This document shows, in pieces, positions 23,753 through 31,564 of a stretch of 64,000 nt of DNA; positions within the stretch are counted from its first letter, which is position 1, and each line of letters begins with the position of its first letter. The notes under the pieces are model-generated. The model was given only the letters and a program-made list of their open reading frames with translations. It did not search any database and was not told where the DNA came from. Position numbers and translations under genes: made by a program. Source of the stretch: Streptomyces sp. NBC_00271 (GTDB lineage Bacteria; Actinomycetota; Actinomycetes; Streptomycetales; Streptomycetaceae); the NCBI RefSeq assembly GCF_036178845.1, contig NZ_CP108070.1:10726001-10790000 (forward strand). The letters run 5' to 3'.

Positions 23753-24103
23753 TCAGCCCAGCGCGCTCATCCAGTTCGCCGGCACCCGCCCCGCGGGACC
23801 CGGTGTCGGCTGGTCCTCGGGGTGGCTCAGCGGGGGAGCGAGGTCCGGGCCGGTCTCGTACAGCTCGGACGTGTCGAAGTTCCAGAACCAGGCCTCGCCG
23901 GGTTCGAAGCTGCGGATGATGGGATGGCCGGTGCTCTTCGCGTGCGCCGTGGCGTGCTTGGCGGGCGAGTCGTCGCAACAGCCGATGTGGCCGCACTGCG
24001 CACAGCGGCGCAGATGGAACCACCAGCCGCCGGCGGCGTCGCAGTCCCCGCACCCCGGACCGCTCGGCGGGACACTCGGATCGATTCCGGCGGGCAGGCT
24101 CAT
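23753..24103 (-). CDS. UBP-type zinc finger protein
   Basis: 116 residues. CGDCDAAGGWWFHLRRCAQC, GHIGCCDDSPAKHATAHAKS, TGHPIIRSFEPGEAWFW is a complete ZnF-UBP domain with its Cys/His ligands. In bacteria this domain is often in the same operon as redox regulators. The ATG overlaps the stop of the upstream kinase gene in ATGA (24100-24103), so it is translated with it. The eukaryotic ubiquitin function is not applicable; it may bind a C-terminal peptide or modified protein, which is inference. Confidence 0.9.
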   Translation of the reverse strand: MSLPAGIDPSVPPSGPGCGDCDAAGGWWFHLRRCAQCGHIGCCDDSPAKHATAHAKSTGHPIIRSFEPGEAWFWNFDTSELYETGPDLAPPLSHPEDQPTPGPAGRVPANWMSALG

Positions 24104-25548
24104 GAAGACTCCTCGGGTGTTTCGGTGTCCGCGACGGTCAGGGGAAGGCGTACCTGGAAGCGGGTGTCGCCCGGGACGGACTGCACGTGAATACTCCCGT
24201 GGTGCTTGTTGACGACAATCCGAAACGAGATGTCCAGACCGAGCCCCGTCCCCTCACCGACCGGCTTGGTGGTGAAGAACGGGTCGAAGATGCGGTCGCG
24301 GATCTCGGGCGGTACCCCGGGACCGCTGTCGCGGAACTCGACGAGCAGCTGGTCGTGGTCGAGTGCGGTGCGCACGGTCAGGGTCCCCTCGCCGTCCATC
24401 GCCGAGACGGCGTTGTCGATGAGGTTCGTCCATACCTGGTTCAACTCGCCCGGATACGCGGGGATCTTCGGCAGCGTACGGTCGAAGTCCTTGACGACCT
24501 TGACGCCGGAGCCGATCTTCCCGGAGAGCATCATCAGCGTGCTGTCCAGGAGGTCGTGGACGTCGACGACCTGATAGGGCGCGCGGTCGAGCTGCGAGTA
24601 CTGCTTGGCCGCGTCCACGAGGTGCGTGATACGGGTCGTGGAGTCCTCGATCTCGTTCATGAGGAGCTCGGTCTCCACGGTGTAGTTCAGCCAGTGGACC
24701 GCTCCCTGGAGCGTCTCCTCGTCCACGGCCGCCGCGACCTGGTCCAGCCAGTCCGTGTCGAGCCCCGCCTGTACGAACGTCGGCGCGAGCTGCCAGCCAC
24801 CCGCGATGTCGTGGTCGTCCAGCCAGTCGGCGAGCGCGTCCTCCCGGTCGGAGGCCTCCAGCGGGCTCAGCGGCGTGGCCTTGGCGACCCGCTCGGCGGT
24901 GCGCTCCTGGATCTCGACCAGGATTTCCAGAGTGTGGCGCTTGTAGGGGCCCGCGGCGATTACGCCGAGCTTCTGCCGCATCTTCGCGACCCGCTCCCGC
25001 AGCGCCGAGGTGGCCCGGACCGCCGCCGCGGCCGGATTGTTGAGCTCGTGCGTCAGCCCGGCCGACAGCGAACCGAGCGCCAGCAGTCGTTCGCGCTGCC
25101 CGATGGTCCGCTGGGCGTTCTGGGTGCCGTAGAAGAGCCCTTCCAGCAGGTGTACGGCCATGGGGAACCAGTCCCGCATGATCGAGGAGAAGGTCTCGGC
25201 GGGCAGGATGAAGAACCGGGAGGGCACGGTGACACGGAGGGAGCCCCGGTAGTTCGCCTGGTCCGGCCCGCTCACATAGGCCTGGGTGGCCCCCGCGTAC
25301 ACCCCGCGCTGGGAGCTGCGGGTGGTCTCCACGTCGTCGCCCCCGACCCGGCGCGACATCACCAGGGTGCCTTCGAGGAGCACGAAGAAGCAGGTGGCCG
25401 GATCGCCCTCAAGGTAGACGGGACCCGGGTCGAACTCCTCCACCCGGCCTTCCCGGCACAGCCGGCCCAGCTGGTCCGCGTCCAGCTTCTCGAACAGGAA
25501 CAGCGTGCTCAGTTCCCCCATGTCGCACGGCATCGGCCGCCCGCTCAT
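24100..25548 (-). CDS. cNMP-binding-domain sensor histidine kinase
   Basis: 482 residues. Residues about 10-135 are a CRP-like cyclic-nucleotide-binding fold ([40 protein letters not shown]). The phospho-acceptor motif is [20 protein letters not shown] (about residue 165). HATPase_c boxes: [40 protein letters not shown]. No transmembrane helix, so it is cytoplasmic. The start ATG overlaps the stop of the REC-reductase gene in ATGA (25545-25548). It should phosphorylate the REC domain of that partner. Confidence 0.92.
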   Translation of the reverse strand: MSGRPMPCDMGELSTLFLFEKLDADQLGRLCREGRVEEFDPGPVYLEGDPATCFFVLLEGTLVMSRRVGGDDVETTRSSQRGVYAGATQAYVSGPDQANYRGSLRVTVPSRFFILPAETFSSIMRDWFPMAVHLLEGLFYGTQNAQRTIGQRERLLALGSLSAGLTHELNNPAAAAVRATSALRERVAKMRQKLGVIAAGPYKRHTLEILVEIQERTAERVAKATPLSPLEASDREDALADWLDDHDIAGGWQLAPTFVQAGLDTDWLDQVAAAVDEETLQGAVHWLNYTVETELLMNEIEDSTTRITHLVDAAKQYSQLDRAPYQVVDVHDLLDSTLMMLSGKIGSGVKVVKDFDRTLPKIPAYPGELNQVWTNLIDNAVSAMDGEGTLTVRTALDHDQLLVEFRDSGPGVPPEIRDRIFDPFFTTKPVGEGTGLGLDISFRIVVNKHHGSIHVQSVPGDTRFQVRLPLTVADTETPEESS

Positions 25549-27221
25549 GACTGCTCCAGATAACGGTGGACGAGCATGACGGCCATGGCTCCCTCTCCGA
25601 CCGCGGAAGCGACCCGCTTCGCGGACTCGGCACGCGCGTCCCCGGCCACGAACACGCCGGGAATATTGGTCTCCAGGTGGTACGGCGGCCGGTCCAGTTC
25701 CCAGCCCTTGGGCGGCTGCCCGTCGATGGTCATGTCGGGACCCGCCGGGATGAATCCGCGCCCGTCCCGCAGCACCGTCCCCTCCAGCCAGTCGGTGAGC
25801 GGGGCCGCGCCGATGAACACGAACATCCACTGCGCGTCGACGAGTTCGGTGTGCCCGCTCGTCACGTCCCGCAGGGTGAGCTGCTCCAGATGGTCCGTGC
25901 CGTGCGCCGCGTCGACGACCGTGCAGGTGCGCACCGTGATGTTGGGCGCCTCCTCGATCTGCTGGATCAGATAGTGCGACATCGAGGCGGACAACGACGT
26001 TCCCCGTACGAGGAGGGTGACCGACTTCGCGCCGCGCGACAGGTACATGGCGGCCTGACCGGCCGAGTTCGCCCCGCCCACGATGTACACGTCGTGGCCC
26101 TGGCAGGCGGCCGCCTCGGTCAGCGCCGAACCGTAGAAGACGCCGCATCCGGTGAGGTCGGCCAGGCCGGGCGCCTGCAACTGCCGGTACGAGACACCGG
26201 TCGCCAGGATCACCGCGTGCGCGGAGATCGCCGAGCCGTCCGAGAACCGGATGGTGCGGGACGCTCCGGTGACCTCGAGGCCGGTCACCTCGCGCGCGGT
26301 GAGGATCTCGGCGCCGAACTTCGCCGCCTGCCGCCGCGCCCGGTCGGTGAGCTGGCCCCCGGACACCCCGTCCGGGAAGCCGAGGTAGTTCTCGATACGT
26401 GAGCTCTGCCCGGCCTGCCCACCGGTCGCCGACCGCTCCACGAGCACGGTCCGCAGCCCCTCGGACGCCCCGTACACGGCCGCTCCGAGGCCGGCCGGAC
26501 CACCGCCGATGACGACGAGGTCGTAGAACTCCGACGTCGGCGTCGTGGCCAGCCCGACCCGCGCCGCGAGATCCGGGTCGGCGGGCTCGATCAGTGGCGT
26601 ACCGTCCGGTGTGATCACCAGCGGCAGCCGCTCCCCGTCCTGACCGGCCGCGGACAGCAGCCGCTGCCCCTCCGGCGTGTCGGACGAGTACCAGCGGTAC
26701 GGCACCTGGTTGCGGGCCAGGAACTCCCGTACGTCCGAGGAGCGCGCCGACCACCGGTGTCCGACCACCTTGCAGGTCGGGACGGGCCGGTAGTCGCTGG
26801 TACGCCAGGCGTCCAGGAGATCGTCGAGGACCGGGTAGAGCTTCTCCTCCGGCGGATCCCACGGCTTGAGCAGGTAGTGGTCCAGATCGATCACGTTGAT
26901 CGCGTCGATCGCCGCGTTCGTGTCCGCGTACGCGGTCAGCAGCACCCTGCGTGCGCCGGGGTACACGTCGAGCGCCTGTTCCAGGAACTCGATGCCGTTC
27001 ATCTGCGGCATCCGGTAGTCGGCGAGGATCACCGCCACCTGGTCGCCCCGCAGCTTCAGCTCCTTGAGCGCGTCCAGCGCGGCATCCCCGGACTCCGCGC
27101 GCACGATCCGGTGCGACTCGCCGTAGCGGCGCCTGAGGTCGCGCGCCACGGCGCGCGACACCCCGGGATCGTCATCCACGGTCAGAATGACGGTCCGCGC
27201 TGTAGCGGCGGCCTGTGCCAT
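25545..27221 (-). CDS. Response regulator fused to thioredoxin-reductase-like flavoprotein
   Basis: 558 residues. REC domain about 10-130: VDDDPGVSRA, phospho-Asp in ILADYRMPQMNGIEF and the Lys in YLLKPWDPPE. A short thioredoxin/glutaredoxin-like stretch (about 150-215) has no CxxC. From 230 a TrxB-like flavoprotein follows: VVIGGGPAGLGAAVYGASEG, SRIENYLGFPDGVSGGQL, VILATGV, YIVGGANSAGQAAMYLSRGA, GVFVAGDARAESAKRVASAV. The active-site CxxC of thioredoxin reductase (CATC position) is replaced by GVFYGSALTEAAAC, so it cannot reduce thioredoxin in the usual way. First gene of the coupled operon. Confidence 0.93.
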   Translation of the reverse strand: MAQAAATARTVILTVDDDPGVSRAVARDLRRRYGESHRIVRAESGDAALDALKELKLRGDQVAVILADYRMPQMNGIEFLEQALDVYPGARRVLLTAYADTNAAIDAINVIDLDHYLLKPWDPPEEKLYPVLDDLLDAWRTSDYRPVPTCKVVGHRWSARSSDVREFLARNQVPYRWYSSDTPEGQRLLSAAGQDGERLPLVITPDGTPLIEPADPDLAARVGLATTPTSEFYDLVVIGGGPAGLGAAVYGASEGLRTVLVERSATGGQAGQSSRIENYLGFPDGVSGGQLTDRARRQAAKFGAEILTAREVTGLEVTGASRTIRFSDGSAISAHAVILATGVSYRQLQAPGLADLTGCGVFYGSALTEAAACQGHDVYIVGGANSAGQAAMYLSRGAKSVTLLVRGTSLSASMSHYLIQQIEEAPNITVRTCTVVDAAHGTDHLEQLTLRDVTSGHTELVDAQWMFVFIGAAPLTDWLEGTVLRDGRGFIPAGPDMTIDGQPPKGWELDRPPYHLETNIPGVFVAGDARAESAKRVASAVGEGAMAVMLVHRYLEQS

Positions 27222-27296
27222 ACGTCTCCCACCCCGAGCAGGACAGTGTCGTCCTCAATCGTATGTACGAACGGCCGCCTTCGCTCTGGAACCGCT

Positions 27297-28547
27297 TCAC
27301 GCGGGCTCTGTGGGGGCCTCGGCCTGTGACAGCAGGGACTCCCGCATCTTGGGGAGGATGTTGGTGACGTAGTCCTCCACGGCGGTGTCCAGGCCGATGT
27401 CGTGCTGCGCCTGCTCGGACAGGTACCAGCGGTGTTCGAGGAGCTCGTGGTAGATCTCGGCCGGGTCCATGGAGCCGCGCAGGTCCAGCGGCACCGCCCG
27501 GACGGTCGGCCGGAACACGTCCCGCACCCAGCGGTGGGCGAGGACTTCCGGGCGGGCGGTCAGGGGGTCACCGGGCGTGTAGTCGTCCTGGGTGGCCATC
27601 CAGCTCTCCAGGTCGTTCAGGAGCCGCCGCGCCTGGTTCTCCTCGGCGTCGAGCCCGGTCAGCCGCAGCAGCTGGCGCTGGTGGTGGCCCGCGTCGACGA
27701 CCTTGGGCACGAAGGTCACCGTGTCCCCGTTCGAGGAATGCGCGATCTGCATCTCGGCGACGTCGAAACCGAGGTCGTTCAGGCGGCGGATCCGCCGGTC
27801 GATGTAGTGGTGCTTGCCCGCCGGGTAGACGGACGTGCGGGTCAGCTCGTCCCACAGGCTCTGGTAGCGCGCGCAGATCTCCATGCCGAACTCGATCGGG
27901 TCGACGGAGGGGTGCAGGGCCCCCGCCGCCTCCAGGTCCAGCAGCTCCCCACTGATGTTGACGCGGGCGAGATCGAGGTCGTACTCCCGTTGCCCGCTGC
28001 TCAGTTGCGGGTGCAGCTCCCCGGTCTCGGCGTCCACGAGATAGGCCGCGTACGCTCCGGCGTCGCGCCGGAACAGCGTGTTCGACAGCGAGCAGTCACC
28101 CCACGCGAACCCCGCCAGATGCAGCCGCACCAGCAGCACCGCCAGCGCGTCCATCAGGCGGTGCATGGTGGCGGGCCGCATGGTCGTCTCGAACATCGAC
28201 CGGTACGGCATCGAGCCGCCCAGGTGCCGGGTGATGAGGACGGGCTCCAGGGGGCCGGCCTCGCCGTCGGTGCGCCCGGTGACCACGGCGAGCGGGTCCA
28301 CGGCGGGAATGGAGAGCCGGTCCAGGCTGCGCAACAGTTCGTACTCGCGCAGGGCGGGCCGCTCGGCCAGCTCCTTGACGGCCACGACCTCGGTCCCGGC
28401 GCGCGCGTAGCGCACCACGTGCCGCGAGATGCCGCGGGGGAGCGGGACCAGGTAGTGCTCCGGCCACTCTTCCAGGGGCAGTTGCCAGGGCAGTTCGAGC
28501 AGGAGCGCGGGGTGCTCCGGGTTGGTGGCGCTGATCTGCAAAGCCAT
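27297..28547 (-). CDS. DUF4032 protein with kinase-like fold
   Basis: 416 residues. The first half resembles a small-molecule or lipopolysaccharide-type kinase: VAVKELAERPALREYELLRS (Lys and Glu), VLITRHLGGSMPYRSMF (hinge), LVRLHLAGFAWGDCSLSNTL (catalytic loop with Asp, Asn) and AYLVDAETGELHP (metal-binding Asp). The second half is the DUF4032 C-terminal domain (ARYQSLWDELTRTSVYPAGK, HHYIDRRIRRLNDLGFDVAE). It probably phosphorylates an unknown substrate; no experiments are known to me for it. Same strand as the redox operon, 75 bases after its start. Confidence 0.85.
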   Translation of the reverse strand: MALQISATNPEHPALLLELPWQLPLEEWPEHYLVPLPRGISRHVVRYARAGTEVVAVKELAERPALREYELLRSLDRLSIPAVDPLAVVTGRTDGEAGPLEPVLITRHLGGSMPYRSMFETTMRPATMHRLMDALAVLLVRLHLAGFAWGDCSLSNTLFRRDAGAYAAYLVDAETGELHPQLSSGQREYDLDLARVNISGELLDLEAAGALHPSVDPIEFGMEICARYQSLWDELTRTSVYPAGKHHYIDRRIRRLNDLGFDVAEMQIAHSSNGDTVTFVPKVVDAGHHQRQLLRLTGLDAEENQARRLLNDLESWMATQDDYTPGDPLTARPEVLAHRWVRDVFRPTVRAVPLDLRGSMDPAEIYHELLEHRWYLSEQAQHDIGLDTAVEDYVTNILPKMRESLLSQAEAPTEPA

Positions 28548-28596
28548 CGACGGGCTGCCCTCACCTCGGGGTCGAACGTGTACCTGGCCCCAGCAT

Positions 28597-29421
28597 CTAC
28601 GAATGATCCCCGAGGCGGAAGACGCGGCGGGCGTTGCCCGACAGGAACAACTCGGTGGTCTCTGCGTCGAGGCGCAGGTCAGGAAGGTGTTCCAGGGCCT
28701 GACTCGGCGTGATCATGGGGTAGTTGGAGCCGAAGAGGACCTTGCGCCGTCCTCGGCCGCGCAGATAGTCGACCAGTTCGGTCGGGTAGCGGCGGGCGGT
28801 GTAGGCGCTGGTGTCGATGTGGACGTTGGCGTGTTTGTCGGCCACCGAGATCATCTCCGTGGTCCACGGGTAGCCGATGTGCCCGCAGACGATGGTCAGT
28901 TCGGGGAAGTCCAGCGCGACCTGGTCGATGTACGGGATCGGCCGGCCCGTCTCGGAGGGGCGTAGCGGCCCGGTGTGTCCGACCTGGGTGCAGAACGGGA
29001 TGCCGAGCTCGACGCATGCGGTGTACAGCGGGTAGTAGAGCCGGTCGGTGGGCGGCAGCTGCCACAGCCACGGCACGATCCTGAGGGCCACGAAGCCCAG
29101 CTCCTGGACGGCCCGCCGCAGCTCCCGCACGGCCGCGACGGGCTGGGTCAGGTCCACGCCCGCGACCCCGCGCAGCCGCCCTTCGGACCGGGCGACGAAC
29201 TCGGCGACCTCGTCGTTGCCGATGAGAGGCCCCTGCGGCCCGTACCAGGCCGCGGACAGCCCGATCTCCACGTCGGCAGCCGCGAGCGCCGCCACCGTGA
29301 CCTTCACCGGAAGCGGCTCCTCCAGCAGCCCCATGCCGGTCCAGCGGCGCAGCGACTCGAACATCTCGTGGTTGGAGTGGCGCAGTGTGGGGTGCTGCAT
29401 CCACGCGTCGACGACCGGCAT
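28597..29421 (-). CDS. Amidohydrolase-family (TIM barrel) hydrolase
   Basis: 274 residues. PFCTQVGHTGP, IVCGHIGYPWTTEM, NVHIDTSAYTARRYP and KVLFGSNYPM give the amidohydrolase_2 (ACMSD-like) beta strands with the metal-binding His and Asp residues in the later strands. The N-terminal HxH is not obvious (VVDAWMQHP), so metal ligands may be reduced. Substrates of this group are carboxylated aromatic or lactone compounds; here unknown. Confidence 0.85.
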   Translation of the reverse strand: MPVVDAWMQHPTLRHSNHEMFESLRRWTGMGLLEEPLPVKVTVAALAAADVEIGLSAAWYGPQGPLIGNDEVAEFVARSEGRLRGVAGVDLTQPVAAVRELRRAVQELGFVALRIVPWLWQLPPTDRLYYPLYTACVELGIPFCTQVGHTGPLRPSETGRPIPYIDQVALDFPELTIVCGHIGYPWTTEMISVADKHANVHIDTSAYTARRYPTELVDYLRGRGRRKVLFGSNYPMITPSQALEHLPDLRLDAETTELFLSGNARRVFRLGDHS

Positions 29422-29546
29422 GATCCCCTGCCCTCCCCGGGCTCGTTGCCAAGCGATTGCTCATCGCGACCCTAGAGGGGTCCGCGCGCGGAGTCAGCGC
29501 TTCACGGGAACCATGGGTGAGGACCGAGGACCGAGAGGACTCCGCC

Positions 29547-30116
29547 ATGCCGACACGGGCACAGACGCAGGAACCGCACACCGATCTGGACGCGCGCTAC
29601 AGCTCCCCCGGGGCCACCGCCACTCCCTGGGCCGAGGCCGTCTCCCGCCTGGAGGAGGCCGAGATCTTCTGGCTGTCGACGGTACGTCCGGACGGCCGAC
29701 CCCACGTGACCCCACTGATGTCGGTGTGGCTGAACGGGGCGCTCCACTTCGCCACCGGCGCGCGGGAGCGCAAGGGGCTGAACCTCGCCGCCAACCCGCA
29801 CGTCGTTCTCACCACCGGCACCAACGCCTACGGCGAGGGTCTCGACCTGGTGGTCGAGGGCGACGCGGTCCGGATCAGCGACGAGAAGCGGCTGGCCGAG
29901 CTGGCGGCGGCGTGGGAGGCGAAGTACGGCCCGGAGTGGCACTTCGAGGTGCGCAGCGGGGCCTTCGACTCCGCCACGGCGGCTGCGGCGCCGCCGTCGA
30001 CGGAGGAAGCCGGGGACGCGGGCCTCGCCCTGGTCTTCGAGGTGGCGCCCCACACCGTCTTCGGGTTCGGCAGGGGCAGGAGTTTCAGCCAGACCTGTTA
30101 TCGCTTCACCCGCTGA
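29547..30116 (+). CDS. Pyridoxamine 5'-phosphate oxidase-like (FMN/F420) protein
   Basis: 189 residues from ATG 29547, following GAGAGGACTCC. The split-barrel fold is shown by AEIFWLSTVRPDGRPHVTPL, MSVWLNGALHFATGARERKG, LNLAANPHVVLTTGTNAYGE and GLDLVVEGDAVRI. PPOX-like proteins bind FMN, F420 or heme; the substrate is unknown. Its last 11 bases overlap the convergent N-formylglutamate amidohydrolase gene. Confidence 0.88.
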   Translation: MPTRAQTQEPHTDLDARYSSPGATATPWAEAVSRLEEAEIFWLSTVRPDGRPHVTPLMSVWLNGALHFATGARERKGLNLAANPHVVLTTGTNAYGEGLDLVVEGDAVRISDEKRLAELAAAWEAKYGPEWHFEVRSGAFDSATAAAAPPSTEEAGDAGLALVFEVAPHTVFGFGRGRSFSQTCYRFTR

Positions 30117-30918
30117 CCATGGCATCGACGAGAGCCGTCAGCGCGGAGGTGAGTCGTGGGAACCCGGGGCCTGTGGGGCCTCCCGGTTCGGTCATGTACG
30201 TGTCCCGCCGGATCTCCACCATCAGGGCGGTGACCCGCGGCTCCCTCTCGTAGAAGCGCAGCGGGACGTACGCACCGGAGAACGGGCTGTCGATCCCGAC
30301 ACCGCTCAGGCCCGCGAACGCCTTCTCCGCGAGGGCGACCAGCTCGGGCGGCGTGTGAAAGGAGTCGGTTCCCAGACAGACCTGCGGTCGCGGACCGTCG
30401 CCGTGCAGCTCGTACGGCAGCCGGGCCGTCGGATACGAGTGGACGTCGACGATCACCGCCCGCCCGGCGACGGCGAGCCGGTCGGCCACCGCGGCGGTCA
30501 TGGCCGCCGCGTACGGGTGGAAGTAGCGCTCGATCAGTGGCCGTGGGTCGACGTCGGCGGCCCGCAGCGGTGTGCGCCGGGTCGTCCTTGTGTAGACCGC
30601 GCCCATTCCGACGGACAGCATCTCCTCCCGTTCGTCGGGAAAGCGCTCGGGATCGACCACCAGCCGGGACAGCCGGTTCACGAACCGCCATGGGGTGACC
30701 TCGGCCGCCCGCGCCGCGGCCGCGGCCAGCTCCGCGGTGTGCGCGTCCGTGATGTGGTCCAACTCCCGCTCCAGCGCGGTGTCGTCGAGCGCGATGCCGG
30801 CGCGCACCGGCGCCGGAATGCACCGAGAGGAGTGCGGGACGTGCAGGATGACGGGAGAGTCGGGGGCACCGGGCAGGAGCTCGAAGGACGTCTCGTCGCG
30901 GTCAGGAGTCTGGTTCAC
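30106..30918 (-). CDS. N-formylglutamate amidohydrolase-family protein
   Basis: 270 residues. ILHVPHSSRCIPAPVRAGIA, DHITDAHTAELAAAA, FVNRLSRLVVDPERFPDERE, VDVHSYPTARLPYELHGDG, CLGTDSFHTP, SPFSGAYVPLRFY and ALMVEIRRDTYM match the FGase family (zinc-dependent, HutG-like). It would hydrolyse N-formyl-L-glutamate, the last step of one histidine-degradation route, or a related amide. No other hut genes are near, so the assignment is at family level. Confidence 0.88.
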   Translation of the reverse strand: MNQTPDRDETSFELLPGAPDSPVILHVPHSSRCIPAPVRAGIALDDTALERELDHITDAHTAELAAAAARAAEVTPWRFVNRLSRLVVDPERFPDEREEMLSVGMGAVYTRTTRRTPLRAADVDPRPLIERYFHPYAAAMTAAVADRLAVAGRAVIVDVHSYPTARLPYELHGDGPRPQVCLGTDSFHTPPELVALAEKAFAGLSGVGIDSPFSGAYVPLRFYEREPRVTALMVEIRRDTYMTEPGGPTGPGFPRLTSALTALVDAMVSG

Positions 30919-30956
30919 ATGAGATTCCTATCGCAGCCCGGCCCCCATCGCTCACC

Positions 30957-31415
30957 TCAGCGCACGCCGCCACCGCCGTGGCGCGCGTAGTGCTCGATCA
31001 GGGCCGCCCGGGTCGTCTCCAGCCGGTGCGCGAGGATCGCGGCGATGGTCCGGGTCAGCGACAGTTCCAGGGCCGGATCCTGGTCGCACAGCGTGCGCAC
31101 CTCCGCGGCATCGAACTCGTACGCGCGTACGGGACTGAATGCCTCGGCGCCGAAGTCCCAGTGGTGCGGCGGGAACAGCCACGACCAGCCGAGCAGATCG
31201 CCGGGCCCCAGCGTCGCGACGGAGATGCGTCGCTCCCCGACGACCCGCTGGTGCAGGGAGACCGTTCCGGAGCGGATCACCCAGAAACGGTCCGCGGTTC
31301 CCCCTGCCTCGAAGATCTTTCCGTCCGCCGGGAAGGAGACCTCCCGGGCCAGGGACATCAGCCGTGCCCTGTGGTCGGGGGAGAGGGCGGGCAGCAGCCG
31401 GAGAGCAGTGGGCAT
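30957..31415 (-). CDS. Cyclic-nucleotide-binding-domain protein without HTH
   Basis: 152 residues from ATG 31415 (MPTALRLLPALSPDHRAR), preceded by GGAGGT; the longer ATG at 31463 is less likely. One CRP-type cNMP fold: KIFEAGGTADRFWVIRSGTV, VGERRISVATLGPGDLLGWS, FSPVRAYEFDAAEVRTLCDQ. It stops after the C-helix, so there is no DNA-binding domain and it is a ligand or partner-binding protein. It is downstream of, and in the same direction as, the SpoIIE phosphatase gene; they may work together. Confidence 0.87.
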   Translation of the reverse strand: MPTALRLLPALSPDHRARLMSLAREVSFPADGKIFEAGGTADRFWVIRSGTVSLHQRVVGERRISVATLGPGDLLGWSWLFPPHHWDFGAEAFSPVRAYEFDAAEVRTLCDQDPALELSLTRTIAAILAHRLETTRAALIEHYARHGGGGVR

Positions 31416-31564
31416 CGCGGACCTCCATCGCACCGCCGCAGGGCCCCATGGAAGCGACGGCACATGTCGTACCGGTGTATCCCGTCACCTCCATTGGACC
31501 GGCAACCACGGATTTCGTCGCGCCGGGGGACCGGATCGAGACCGTGCGCCCTTGGGCGAGCCGC

